From contig CM076997.1 in assembly GCA_039090855.1 (NCBI GenBank), positions 163,834,709-163,898,708 of the forward strand: a DNA stretch of 64,000 nucleotides, read 5' to 3'. The translations under genes and the position numbers were made by a program. A model generated the notes under the pieces. The model made no database searches, had not been told where the DNA came from, and saw nothing but the letters and a program-made list of their open reading frames with translations. Source of the DNA: Macrothele yani (taxonomy: Eukaryota; Arthropoda; Arachnida; Araneae; Macrothelidae). Shown here piece by piece: positions 33,516-44,569 of the stretch (within the stretch, counting starts at the first letter, position 1; each line of letters begins with the position of its first letter).

Positions 33516-34534
33516 TAATCTCTTTCAAAAATTTGTTATCTATAATTAAATGTGTGTTTATATTTTGGTATATATTTTCTATTACATTTATAAATTTTGT
33601 AGGAAAACCATAGTTAACACTAATTTAAACAGTTGTTCTCTATTTATTAGGCCAAAAGCCTTTTTTTGGTAAAACGAAATGAAAGCCAATCTAAATTTTC
33701 TAATATTTATGTACTGAAAAATTTCCTTCAGAGCTAATATGCTAAATTGCATATCACGTAACGGAACTGAGCACATTTGACCATCATTTATTAAAGGTTT
33801 TAAGACTGCGCGGATCTGATTTGTGATAATTTTAGAGACAATTTTATAATCAACTTTTAGGATTGCAAATGGGCGCCAAGTTTGTGGGTCTTCAGAAATG
33901 CCATCCTTAAAGAATAATTTTGCAAGGCATTTCGCATTAAATTAGGTGTCCGTTTTCCATTAAAATGTCATCATTAATAAAAAGTAATTTAGGTATCAAT
34001 TTTTTTTTCAAATGTTTTGTAGAATTCCTTTGTTAAACCATTAAGACCAGGGGAAACACCACTTGGCAAGGAGAACAAACTATTTCTTACTTCTGTGTAT
34101 GTTAGTGGTTTTAAAAATTCATCCACATCTTTCACTTCAATTTGTCTATTAATTGGTATTTCACCTGAACCTTGTGGTCTAGATGGAATAAATAAATTAT
34201 TATAGTAGTCAAAAAAAGTTGTTTTTTTCTGTCTCTGATTTATCTAATGTGGGATCTGTGCTAATTAAGTTTCTATTTTTTTAAACAAAGTATTAACGTT
34301 TATTTCACCTAGTAGTGAGCTGCTTCTTTGTCTTACACGAAAATGGTCGTGCAAATACAATTCTGTTTGATTCATTTGCGGAATGCAAACACTCCACGAC
34401 ATGTCTGGTCGAAGAAAAATCTCTTGGTATGTAATATTGCATATATTTCATCAACTCGGTATCCTTCGAAGAATGTAAGCGAATTTTTATAAATTGATGA
34501 AGTTTCTGTTTTTCGAAATTCATTCGGCATCATA

Positions 34535-34690
34535 TACATACATACAATACATACACACACACACACACATATATGCAGTTTTACATACATACATACGCAC
34601 ATATATGCGGCTTCATATACATACATACATGCATTTACATACATTCACATATATGAGGTTTCATACACACATACACATTTATAGGAGACG
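34535..34690. repeat. Compound (ACAT)n/(CA)n microsatellite
   Basis: Interspersed CATA/TACA repeats, a (CA)8-type run near 34555-34570, and four spaced copies of CATATATG(C/A)(A/G)G. Reading frames of Tyr/His/Thr repeats here are artefacts. Confidence 0.85.
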
Positions 34691-36535
34691 ATTTGTTTTG
34701 TTGTAAATTAGATAAAGGCAACTGCTTGTGGACATTAGTGTACAACACGCTGTACGTTACTGATACGGCGGGCATATTCCAGGTTTACTTCAGTGATAAC
34801 TCAAATTAATAACATAACAAATATTTGAAACATGCTCAGTTCTTCCGTGCTTGTAACATACTTGTGACATTAGTCCTTCCATCAGAGTACAGAGAACATT
34901 CTCCTGAGCAGCAGGTTACGAAGCCGCATTCGTCATGTGACCATTTGAACAATAAAAACAAAGCACACTAATCCCTCATTAGTATTACTTTTACAATTAA
35001 ATTGATTGGTTGTTTACAAACTTCCACCGAATCTTTCCCTCATAATCGAAATAAAAATGAGTGACCTTTTCATGCCATGAAAATCGAATCTACAGGCAGT
35101 TCAAGAGAAGCTATTAACCGTTGTAGTCACAATTCTGCCACTGTGCAATTTCACCTAAATTAACGGTTTGCTTGTCATCACCTAACAGTTTTCACCCTGG
35201 TAGTCCCAGTTTTACTGATTAATGACCTCATTTCTACAACCAGAGAGAGAGAGAGAGAGAGAGAGAGATCGTATCAATGTCACTAGCAAACGAGATGAGT
35301 TTCACAACTTCGTTTGCTCGTATTTCAACTAGACAATCGATTTAAACAACACAAATTATCGTAATAGGTATAGGACTTTGTGGGCAAGGTTAGACCAAAA
35401 TGCTCTGTGAGCTTCTAAATTAAAATAAGCAGTTCACGTAGCAGGAGTTAATGCATTACGGTACGTTTATAAATATTCTACGCCTGTCATAGAGTACATT
35501 CTCGAATTTGTAATAAAATGAAACAAAATTTCAAAACACCGATCAAAACACATGGCTCCATTGTTTGATACGTCCAGTGAGGGCTAATTGCTTCTGATTT
35601 CCTTTTTCAAATGAAGAATGGATGGGTCTGTCCTGTATAAATTGTTCACATGGAACAAGAATTCCAGCATTTCATACACAAATCAAAACAATGTATGGCA
35701 AATAGTAAATCAAGAATCAAATCGGAAAATCAACAACTGCATCAACGCATCAAGCATTCAACAAAAAAAAAAAAGAAAGGTATCATTTATAGGATTATTA
35801 GATAAACATATGATTATATAAATGACACAATTAATTCCTAAGCAAATGATGCACACTGTTTGGACAAATATTGCAGTGCGTAGGAAAAGCCTATAGGATA
35901 AGGAGCAGAAGCAAATCAATATAATTGAGCATTGCATTGAAAAATTAGCAAATCGAAAACTAAAAAAATCAACAAATCCTACATTGCATTGATAAATAAA
36001 CAATTTATTAATTCGGGAGTCAAATCAGTAAATTGCGCAGTGAGCTGTTAAATCAACCAGCTTTGTCTCAAAAGCAGAAAAAAAAACAAAGTACTCTACA
36101 TCAAATCTGGAAGCACACAGAGAAATTGGGAAACACGAATCACAAATCCCGGAAAGTGTTAAGAAAAAGGAAAATCCTGGCATCACTAGGCAAATCAATC
36201 CCTGCATGGCAAAATAAATAAAAGATGCATCGCATAGTTTTAAAAAAATCACGCTGTGCTGTAAGATATCAGTCATCTAGGAAACACTCAGACAAATCAT
36301 AAATCTCTCATAAAGAAGAGATGCCAACAAATTAAGAACTCAAATTAGGGAACACTCTCCAAAATAAAGAATTTCCTAACAGCTGTATACTCACGTTCAC
36401 ATACTGTAAGAATCGACGCGCAAAGTTTCAGTTATGGAAAATGCAGGAACAGTTGCTTCCATAAGGAGGAATACCGACGCTAAATAATAAACATTTTTAT
36501 TAACTACAAATATGTTGTGGCCATGTAAAAATATA
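34691..36535. other. Intergenic with a (GA)n microsatellite
   Basis: A (GA)13-type run lies at about 35243-35270. The rest is AT-rich. The stretch 35690-36370 has loosely repeated AAATCA/CAAATC motifs, seen as AAATCAACAA-like words, but with no fixed period. No gene is supported. Confidence 0.5.
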
Positions 36536-37965
36536 TACACTGACGGAAAAAAATCCCAACACCACGAAAAAATAATTGTAGAGGAATGAAATGGCGGCAA
36601 TACATTTGTATTGGTAACATATTAAATCGATTAAGATTTCAAGATCACAGCTTAATGTAAACGCGAGAAGAGCCATTTTAAATGTGAAATGCTGGTACAT
36701 TAATAACCGGTGTAACCGCCAGAATGTTGAATGCAAGCACGCAAACGTTCTTGCATTGTGTCGTTCAGGTGCTGGATGTCAGTTTGTGGGATGGAGTTCT
36801 ATGCCTGTTGCACTTGGTCGGTCAATACAGGGACGGTTAATGCTGGTTGGGGGTGACGCGGGAATTGTCGTCCAATGATGTCCCATACCTGCTCGATTAG
36901 TGAAAGATCTGGTGATCTAGCTAGCCACGGCAACATGTCGACATTCTATAGAGCATGTTGGGTTACAACAGAGGTATGCGGGCGAGCGTTATCCTGTTGG
37001 AAAACACCCCATGGAATGCTGTTCATGAATGGCAGCACAACAGGTTGAATCACCAGACCGACGTACAACTGTGCCGTCAGGGTGCATGGGATAACCGCGA
37101 GTGTGCTCCATCTGTCATAGGAAATTGCTCCCCAGACCGTAACTCCAGGTGTAGGTCTAGTGTGTCTCGGCCGCAGACAGGTTGGTTGCAGGCGCTCACC
37201 TGGCCTCCTCCTAACCAACACACGGCCATCACTGGCACCCAGGCAGAACCGGCTTTCATCAGAAAACACAACAGATCTCCACTCCGTCCTCCAATGAGCT
37301 CTATCTTGACACCACTGACGTCGCAAACGGCAGTGGTTTGGAGTAAGTGGAATGCACGTTACAGGGCGTCTGGCTCGGAGCTGTCCTTCAAGTAACCGAT
37401 TTGTAACAGTTCGTTGTGTTACTGTGGTGGCAACTGCAGCTCGAATTGCTGCCGCAGACGCGGTACGATGCCCCACGGCCATACGCCGTACACGGCGGTA
37501 TTCTCTCTCAGTAGTGCCACGTGGGCTGCCGGAACCCGGTCTTCTTGAGGCAGTACCTTTCCTTGACCACCGCTGCCAACAATCATGCCCAGTGGCTACA
37601 TTCCTGCCAAGTCGTTCTGCAATATTGCGGAACGAAAATCCACCTTCTCGTAGCCCTATTACACGACCTCGTTTAAACTCCGTGAGCTGTTGATAATGGC
37701 TTCTTCGTCTTCTTAGAGGCGTTCTTGACTAACATCAACACACTACGTCGAATCTCAACGATAACTAATGATCACGAACATTACAGTGCGTATTTACAGC
37801 AAACGTGCTTTGCATGTTCCGAGGGGCGCTACTAGAGCCACACGTATGCGCCAAACGCGAAATTTGCATAGACGTCATCTTACAGATGTACTCTCACTGC
37901 CTACCAACTGTCGTTTATCTAACACAACCCCTTCTTGGTGTTGGAATTTTTTTCCCGTCAGTGTA
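36536..37965 (-). mobile_element. Tc1-like element, near full length
   Basis: The left end TACACTGACGGAAAAAAATC plus CCAACACCA is repeated inverted at the right end (complement TACACTGACGGGAAAAAAAT plus TCCAACACCA). TA bounds both ends, and the length is 1430 bp. The transposase runs on the minus strand through most of the element. Confidence 0.92.
36700..37718 (-). pseudogene. Tc1-like transposase (DD34E type), nearly intact
   Basis: One minus-strand frame covers almost the whole protein. It has the helix-turn-helix start SHYQQLTEFKRGRVIGLREG, RTVTNRLLEGQLRARRP, then VVFSDESRFCL, FQQDNARPH and RSPDLSLIEQVW with all visible catalytic residues (D, D, E) present, and C-terminal RLRACIQHSGGYTGY. 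Damage: no ATG in this frame (the likely start at about 37731 is one base out of frame), an in-frame TAG at 36946-36948 between the second Asp and the Glu, a second TAG near 36810 (QQA-stop-NS), and spacing between the last two catalytic residues about two codons shorter than normal. Recently dead by appearance. Confidence 0.9.
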
Positions 37966-38642
37966 TTTTCCTTGCAATGGGGTTTTCGTAAAACACCAAA
38001 GTATCCATGAATATCTAACAATAGCATCGGAAATGAGTGGCGGCAGCTGGCTTTAATCAGATTGCTTAGTAGAATTCATAAACAAAAGCACAAACTACAC
38101 TTGTAAACAGCCAAAAGGATATGGAAATCAAAGCAACCGAATTTTAGGTTTTGATGGACGTTGAACCCTAATGTGGTAATAAAAAATTCAGTTGGCTCTA
38201 TCTTTCAAGATCCAGTAGCAGCCCTTTTTAGTGGGTATGGTAAGAAATTCAATTCGATTTGTATCCCTATTTTTCAGCAGTCATGGGATATCATTTATTT
38301 TCCTTTGCGTCCTATGAACACCTAAATTTGCGCAGGAATATTGAAATCTGATTGAAGGAAGACTAATTTAGGTTACCAATTAACAAAAATTTTTAATAAC
38401 GCAATTATTTACATAAGGAAGTTTTGCAAAAAACTGTACTAGCGAGCTACTCCGAATTAAAGCCTTGTACAGTTTTCCAAACTACACAAACTTGCTGATT
38501 ATTGTTTTCCGATTCCCATTAATTTCGGGGAAAATTGCAACCGTATATTTTGGAAGCTGCTTTTATGCAAAAAAATAGGAAAATAATGCTAAAAACTATA
38601 CCAACGCAATTAGTTCAAAAATGGAAACAGTTTCTACGTTTC
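37966..38642. other. Spacer between two Tc1-like elements
   Basis: No recognisable feature. The two neighbouring elements have different terminal sequences, so this is not a duplicated cassette. Confidence 0.5.
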
Positions 38643-38690
38643 TACACTGCTGGCCACCCAAAATGCAACACCAAGAAGGACACGAGACAG

Positions 38691-39823
38691 CTAAGCCAGA
38701 TTTACTGGACACCTAACAACAGATACAAAGATAAAACGATTGAGCTTACGGTCCCGTGCGACTTGCGGTACACGCAGACATCAAAAGTTCGTGTGCCCCC
38801 ATGGCTAGCAATAATGGCCGCTACACGACGCGGCATCGAACGAAAGAGGCTTTGGATGTGGGCTTCGGGTATGTCTGTTCAGGCTGCTACCACACGTTGC
38901 CACAATTCATGAGGTGTAGACGCGGGTGGTGCTTGCCGGGCCACTTGGTTGCCGATCAGCGACCAGACGTGCTTGATGGGCGACATATCCGGAGAACAGG
39001 CAGACCAAGGCAGCAGTGACATTTGGTGGGCCGTAAAGAATTGTTGCACGATGCGTGCCGCGTGCGGGCGCGCATTGTCCTGTTGAAACGTGACCGCTGG
39101 CAGGTCCTGCTGGTAAGGGATGACTACAGGGTCCAAAACGTCGGAGATGTAGCGGTGGCTGTTGAGTGTACCGGCGATGCGTACCAGTGGGGTGCGGGTG
39201 TCAAATTCAATTGCGCCCTAAACCATAACGTCAGGCGACGGACCGGTAAAGCGATGCATAATGCAAGCGTCATACAGTCCTTCGCCGCGGTGCCGCCACG
39301 CGTGGATCCGACCATCGTGGTCTTGCAGGCAGAAGCGGGATTCGACGGAGAAGACAATGTCGTGCCATTCCGTAGTCCACGTGCGGCGTTCAACGTCCCA
39401 CTGACGCCGCACTCGCCTGTGGTGTAACGGCAACAGTAATCGGAGCAATGGGCGCCGTGACACAAGTACCCGCTCCTGCAGACGACGTCGAACGGTGCGT
39501 GCTGACACAGGTTGTTGCGCAACACGCCGTAATTCCTGCGCTACCGTTCGTGATGTGGCGGGGCGAGCCGTCAATGCCCGCCGCACAACATGCCGGTCCT
39601 CCTGTTCGGTGTTGTGCCGCGGCTGCGGCAACAGTCGCTCACGTTGGTCCGTCTGTCCCTCCTACACCCACCGAATCCATACTCGCCTCACTGTGGCTGG
39701 ATGTCAGCGGTTTATCGTGCCGATGTCTCGGTACGATAAACCGCTGTTGCGATAAGCCACTATTCGTCCTCTGTCGAACTGCGAAACGTGCTGGAATGAC
39801 TTATGTATTCTGCGACGAGGCAT
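38691..39823 (-). pseudogene. Tc1-like transposase with mutated catalytic residues
   Basis: It starts MPRRRIHKSFQHVSQFDRGR at 39823, an intact N-terminus. At 39746-39709 the frame is overwritten by a palindrome ending in an in-frame TGA, after which HPATVRRVWIRW resumes. The core reads IVFSVESRFCL, where the usual FSDES Asp is Val, and after frameshifts near 39220-39130, FQQDNARPH and CSPDMSPIKHVW, where the catalytic Glu is Lys. The C-terminal block IQSLFRSMPRRVAAIIASHG is intact. Two of three catalytic residues are lost, so it was inactive independently of the stop. Confidence 0.88.
39709..39746. repeat. Perfect-arm palindrome inside the transposase
   Basis: GCGGTTTATCGTGCC is followed after a short apex (GATGTCTC) by GGTACGATAAACCGC. 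The arm at the transposase N-terminal side fits normal coding sequence (GLSYRD). The other arm replaces codons expected to encode a GRRLGRH-type segment. Confidence 0.85.
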
Positions 39824-40057
39824 CAGGAAGCTTCCTACGCAAAGGTCCGGTAGCACAACATATGTCCACGCCTTACAACCCGCCTTTTGTGCACCCTTCT
39901 TATAGTGCTTCTCGGTGGCGTGCCGGGCGCACATGATTTACATATGCCCTGCAATGCTAATCGTTTGCATGCCCTCTCGCGGGCGACGAATGCTGCGAAT
40001 TTCAGGCCAATCGGATGTTTCCGTCTTGGTGTTGCATTATGGGTGGCCAGCAGTGTA

Positions 40058-40713
40058 TTTTACTCATTTTCCATAACCGTCCACGGAGCAACAAGCTCGA
40101 TTGCATTTTATCATTCTTACGGGAGAAATATTCCCAGTAGGTCAACGAAACACACGATCACTGTGTTCTCTGCTGTGAGTCGGTATGGCGAAAATAGCGC
40201 AACACAGATACCCTGAGCTACTGAGGCATAACGGTGTTTGACGTGTGCCCCGCCGCAGCATGAAGCCCCTGGCGAACAACGAGTTCTCCTATGCGATGAA
40301 TCGTTACTGTTCATAGGATTAAAGCTATATGAAAAGAGCGTTAACGTACACAAAAAATGATAATTTTCAGTGGTCAATTATTTTTATAAGAGTTAAGGTG
40401 ATGCAAAGCTGAGTTTCGTTCAGCATCTCTTCCGTGTGAGATAGTATAGACCTCACTTTGAAACAGGGACTAAGTGGTGTCATGATTATCTACGAACTAA
40501 CAGTTACGTATTCCACTGAGAGAATTCCACTGAGAGAATTCCATCTGAAAGCTCGCTTCTAAGGAGCCGACCATACATGTTTGAACATTACAGCAACTTG
40601 GCCTGCCAGCCCTGCAAAAACCGCTAAGTATCGCGATTCAGTGAACTGATTATCTGATGCAGTTGTCATCACACTAATCTGTCAGCTTCGGTGGTGAGTA
40701 CAACCTTTGTAAA
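40058..40713. other. Intergenic, nothing recognised
   Basis: Contains a small direct repeat, CCACTGAGAGAATTCCA twice near 40513-40545. No coding or transposon signal. Confidence 0.45.
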
Positions 40714-40851
40714 TACGTGGGTTGTACTGAAAGTAATGCAAACGTGGGCATGACGTTTTTATTATTAACTGACAGAGGTCGTTCTAATTCCACATGTTGG
40801 TAGAGTAACCCTTTCTCTATAGCAACCCTTCTTCTTCATTGCAGGTAAATA

Positions 40852-42152
40852 ATGGATTCCAAGCAGAAGGAACATGCTGGCATTGAGTTCCTGACGAAGG
40901 AATGGTGCAAGCTGCCTGATATCCGCAGAAGACTACTGAATTCGTGACGGAGATGACACCATTGAAAAGAGCAATGTGAACAGATGGATGAAGAAGTTTA
41001 AAGAAGAGCAAATCAGCATTGAAGACAAAATACACCGTTGGAGACCATCATCTGAGATCACTGACACAAATCATCAGCGAATGTATGAATTGATTCTCGT
41101 GGAGAGGCGTGTCACAATCCGTGACCTTGTTGCACAACTGGACTGTGGTCACAATGCCATACAGAAGATGGTGGAAGACTTAGGCGCCGCCACGGTGGCG
41201 CAGAGGTCTCAGAGATGGCCTCTGATCATTCGTCCGAAAGGGGTCTGGGTTCGAATTCCGGTGAGGTATGGATGTTGTGTTTGTCTTACGGCACTGGCTC
41301 TCCACTTCCCTGGAATCAGTGACCCTAAGTTAAGGACGGGCGACTGCTTATAGCCCATTGAGTTGCTCACGGTGGACGTTAAACCTACAATCAAAAAAAA
41401 GAAAAAATGAAGACTTAGGCTATCGAAAAGTGTGTGCAAAGTGGGCACCTCTGCAGTTGACACCCGATTTGAACGAGAGAAGGGTGGAAGTCTGCTCTTA
41501 GTTGCTGCAGACGTGTGAAGCCAATGAAGACACATGTTTTTACGATCTGGTGATAGGCGATGAAACGATGGCGTATCTTTACGATCCAGAAACGAAGAAT
41601 TAATCCATGGAATGGCATCACACCTCTTCACCAAAGCCTAAGAAGTTGAAGAGACGGCGATCAGCACAGAAAGTCATGGTAACTGTTTTGTTGGGATGAC
41701 AGAGGTGTCATTCTTCTTGATTTTCTGGAACGGGGCCGTACCGTGACTAGTGAGCGGTACTTTGAGATACTCAAGAAAGCTTAGAGAAGCCATAAGGAGG
41801 AAGAGACCGAACAAGAATCTGAAAAGTATCCAAATTCACCATGTCAATTCCATACCACACAGCATCTTTGGCAAAGAATCAGGTGATCAGAAAATTTGGC
41901 TGGTCGGTGGTCCCACATCCACCGTACATTCCAGATCTGGCGCACTCAGACCTGTTCGGTCCAATGGAGGACAGTCTCCGAGGACAACGATTTGATGACA
42001 CAGACGAGGTGAAAGTGGCTGTGAAGAAGGGCGTACAACAGCCCACGCCTGAATTTTTTCAAAAAGGATTCGAGAGTTGGGTTCAGCGATGGCGCAAATG
42101 CATCGCTTGTGATGGAGACTATGTTGAGTGGTACCTCTGTATAGAGAAATAG
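40852..42152 (+). pseudogene. mariner transposase relic
   Basis: It starts at ATG 40852 (MDSKQKEHAGIEFLTKEWCK). After an early frameshift near 40940 it continues as IEKSNVNRWMKKFKEEQISI, and is then interrupted by the SINE at 41186-41408. It resumes with EDLGYRKVCAKWAP, GDETMAYLYDPETKN (first catalytic Asp, GDE motif), KVMVTVFWDDRGVILLDFL, and a C-terminal half with KFGWSVVPHPPY-PDLAHSD (third catalytic Asp of the DD34D triad) and WVQRWRKCIACDGDYVEW. Several frameshifts and stops are present (for example in the TKN-stop-SMEWHH segment). The stop is at 42150-42152. Confidence 0.88.
41186..41408 (+). mobile_element. SINE family A inside mariner, perfect 12 bp target duplication
   Basis: The head GCCGCCACGGTGGCGCAGAG (A box altered) and a B box GGGTTCGAATTCCG are followed by the family body and a tail CAATCAAAAAAAAGAAAAAA. 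GAAGACTTAGGC flanks both sides (41174-41185 and 41409-41420). This shows that the SINE moved after the mariner had landed. The length of about 223 bp makes it a good reference copy. Confidence 0.95.
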
Positions 42153-42710
42153 TTACTCTACCAACATGTGCAATTCGAACGTCCTCTCTCAGTGAATAAA
42201 CCAGTTATGCTCACTTTTCCATTACTTTCAATACAACCCTCGTATATTCTTGAAGACGATTAGAAAGGTATGTAAAGTAAGGTGAACCACCACCTTGATA
42301 CAAACGTATTTTTTATTACTTTTAGCAAAATAAACTATCTGCTTATTTTAGAAAAATAGAAGGAGATTTAAACACATTTATTTTCTTAATTGCCTTGGTC
42401 CATATGTCTTCAAAGCTTTTTACATGCTTGCGTATTTTTCATTTGTCCGTATATATTAGAAAATTCTTAAAAATAATACCTTAATATAATGCATGAGTTC
42501 ATTCTTTACAATCCATGATTTTGCTTTTTTATAGGAAAATAATTGCATATATTTTATGCACGAAAACATGCATGTTGGAACCCTAAGACAAGCCAATGGA
42601 AGTATGGTCAGAGTATGTAGAATCTGGTTAACCGGACGGGATTTATTTCTGGCTGTGATGTACTTTTTTGTTCCCTTTCGGAATTCAGCGACCGCCATGA
42701 ACGACTCTGA

Positions 42711-42937
42711 GCTGCCCCGGTGGCGCAGTGGTCTAAGCGATGGCCTCTGATCATTCGCCCGAAAGGGGTCCGGGTTCGAATCCCTGTGAGGCATGGATGT
42801 TGTGTTTGTCTTACGGCACTGGCTCTCTCCCTTCCCTGGAATCAGTGACCCTAAATTAGGGACGGGCGACTGCTTATAGCCCATTGAGTAGCTGACTGAC
42901 GGTGGTCGTTAAACCTTCAATCAAAAAAAAAAAAAAA
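42711..42937 (+). mobile_element. SINE family A, well preserved
   Basis: Complete head with GGTGGCGCAGTGGTCTAAGC and GGGTTCGAATCCC, full body, and A-tail. Flanks are GAACGACTCTGA (42699-42710) and GAACAGTTCTGA (42938-42949), a diverged 12 bp target duplication. Confidence 0.93.
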
Positions 42938-42964
42938 GAACAGTTCTGAAAGTTATATAAGGCC

Positions 42965-43112
42965 CCCTGTTCCTAATTTAGGGCACCTGGTTCCAAAAAG
43001 GAGAGTCATTCAGTGCCGTAAGGCAAACATACCACGCATGCCAAAAACGTGGTTCGAACCTAGGATCACTCTGACAGTTGGAAGCCATCGCCTGCCTATA
43101 CCACTGCACAAA
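42965..43112 (-). mobile_element. SINE family A, old fragment
   Basis: The minus strand shows the B-box-like GGTTCGAACC, CATGC, TTTGCCTTACGGCACTG, and CCCTAAATTAGG in family order, with many substitutions. It lies back to back with the preceding fresh copy. Confidence 0.7.
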
Positions 43113-43478
43113 CTGGTCGACGTGATGTATTTATCCGCAGGCACTAGTTTCGTTCCTTCCTTTGAACAGGAGGCCTTAAATTCAGGACGCTTTAAAGGTT
43201 GACGGGGACATTTAATTACGAAACGGAAAAATATGCCGATGTTAGAGAAATACACCATTTCGTCTTTCAAGACGTAGTGAAGAAGGCTAAAATGTTTTCA
43301 TCTAACTATCAAATCAGTAGATGGCTGAGAATGGGAAAAAGAGCGAAAAGGAGATAAATATCCAAGTGATTATTCAGCAAGTTGTTTGGTTTGGATCTTT
43401 TGTCCTATTTTGTGACGCGTTGTACGAAAACGTGTCTTCAAAACAACGTCAAAGTGATCATTAGGTGTAATTCGTTTT

Positions 43479-43696
43479 TTTTTTTTTGATTGGAGGTTTT
43501 AACGACCGCCGTGAGCAACTCAATGGGCTATGAGCAGTCGTCCGTCCCTAATTTAGGGTCACTGGTTCCAGGCAAGGGAGAGAGCCAGTGCCGTAAGACA
43601 AACACAACATCCATGCCTCCCCGGGATTCGAACCCGGGCCCCTTGCAGACGAATGATCAGATGCCATCGCTTAGACCACTGCGCCACCGGGGCGGC
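43479..43696 (-). mobile_element. SINE family A, well preserved
   Basis: The minus strand starts GCCGCCCCGGTGGCGCAGTG, has B box GGGTTCGAATCCC, and ends in a poly-A tract seen here as T-run. Flanks GTAATTCGTTTT (43467-43478) and GTAATGCGTTTT (43697-43708) are a one-mismatch 12 bp target duplication that overlaps the T-run. Confidence 0.93.
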
Positions 43697-43768
43697 GTAA
43701 TGCGTTTTACTGACTGATATGTTTCATAAGCAAATGGTAGTATAAACTAGTTGTACAGAACAATTGTC

Positions 43769-44160
43769 GCCGCCCCGGTGGCACAGTGGTCTAAGTGATG
43801 GCTTCTGATCATTCGCACGGAAGTGGTCCGGGTTCGAATCCCGGTGATGCATGGATGTTGTGTTTGTCGTACGGCGCTGGCTCTCTCCCTTCCCTGGAAC
43901 CAGTGACCCTAAATTAGGGACGGGCGAATTCTTATAGCCCATTGAGTTGCTCACGGGGGTCGTTAAACCTCCAATAATTCGTCCGAACGGGGTCCGGGTT
44001 CGAATCCCGGTGAGGCATGGATGTTGTGTTTGTCTTACGGCACTGGCTCTCTCCCTTCCCTGGAACCAGTGACCCTAAATTAGGGACGGGCGACTGCTTA
44101 TAGCCCATTGAGTTGCTCACGGTGGTCGTTAAACCTCCAATCAAAAAAAAAAAAAAAAAA
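43769..44160 (+). mobile_element. Head-to-tail SINE family A dimer
   Basis: The first copy (43769-43975) is complete up to AAACCTCCAATA. A second copy follows directly (43976-44160) but begins at ATTCGTCCGAACGGGGTCC, inside the head, so it lacks the A box while keeping the B box and a long A-tail. A third scrap, ACCTCCAATAAAAAC, follows the tail. Fusion at the CCAAT(A/C)A tail region suggests recombination or template switching between SINE tails rather than two independent insertions. Confidence 0.85.
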
Positions 44161-44569
44161 AAAAAAAAACCTCCAATAAAAACAAAAACAAAAAAACTGT
44201 CCTTTATGTTACGCTTAAATAAAAGCTGTTAGATACATTTATCGAAAAGCAGCTTGTTTGGCATACATTATTAATCGGACGAGATGCTGCTTGGTCTTAA
44301 TCTGCTTCAGCTTTGGTCTGCGATGCTTGTTAACCATATCCGATGATCCATAACTAGTAATCAAAAGAATAATGATACATGCATTGTCGGACTTCTCTGA
44401 CAAGCAGTTTCTACACTAGGTGCGTAAGCGTGCGTTTTTATTGGTGTGGTATCTACACGTTTACCTGATTGGTGAAATTTTTGTTGAGTTAAGGAGTCCA
44501 CGACAGCTATTTTCCATTTGTAGTTTTGTATCCGTTTGGTGGATTACTGGAAACTAATCCTTTAACCAG

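Larger units (their letters stand above)
30550..34290 (-). mobile_element. L1-like (possibly Tx1-like) LINE, 5'-truncated and interrupted
   Basis: The minus strand, from about 34290 downward, carries the RT region, an inserted DNA element (31327-32971), then the C-terminal region with a CCHC-like motif (31340-30560). Removing the insertion and one 4 bp target copy brings the two coding parts back into a single frame (LPVAKTAKRLAFRFIWEE spans the junction). The endonuclease domain is missing, so the copy is probably 5' truncated. Confidence 0.78.
30600..34290 (-). pseudogene. LINE reverse transcriptase relic
   Basis: Segments recognised in shifting minus-strand frames are SLPSGVSPGLNGLTKEFYKT (about 34070-34020), the usual 'PG.DG...EFY' RT entry; WRPFAILKVDYKIVSKIITN near 33860-33800; QFSILALKEIFQYINIRKF followed by AFISFYQKKAFGLINREQLF (33750-33640), where the catalytic Asp-containing box is changed to FYQKKAFGLIN; LSRGVRQ near 33515; and SFADNVVLFAKDE near 33330, the YADD-type box with the second Asp as Asn. 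The C-terminal part has FRFIWEEREDK (31290) and CKHCGLFQ...EHIFLKC (30750-30700), a CCHC-like knuckle. Multiple stops. Both RT catalytic positions are altered. Clade assignment is moderate. Confidence 0.75.
38643..40057 (-). mobile_element. Tc1-like element, second family
   Basis: The left end TACACTGCTGGCCACCCAAA plus ATGCAACACCAAGA is found inverted at the right end (complement TACACTGCTGGCCACCCATA). TA bounds both ends; length 1415 bp. It is noticeably GC-richer than its surroundings and codes a minus-strand transposase relic. Confidence 0.92.
40714..42244 (+). mobile_element. mariner element interrupted by a SINE
   Basis: The left end TACGTGGGTTGTACTGAAAG plus TAATG is matched by the complement of the right end, TACGAGGGTTGTATTGAAAG plus TAATG. 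TA bounds both. The gross length is 1531 bp; without the SINE and one 12 bp target copy it is about 1.3 kb, the normal mariner size. Confidence 0.92.

Noticed and set aside
33233..33613. 126-codon plus-strand frame
   Set aside because: Antisense to the LINE RT segment with the FADN box on the minus strand.
34372..34706. Tyr/Cys- and His/Thr-rich reading frames
   Set aside because: They translate a CATA/CA microsatellite and have no conserved motif.
42711..42800. Functional tRNA gene (Leu/Ser-like) at SINE heads
   Set aside because: The same head occurs in many copies joined to a constant SINE body and A-tail with target duplications, so these are SINE promoters.
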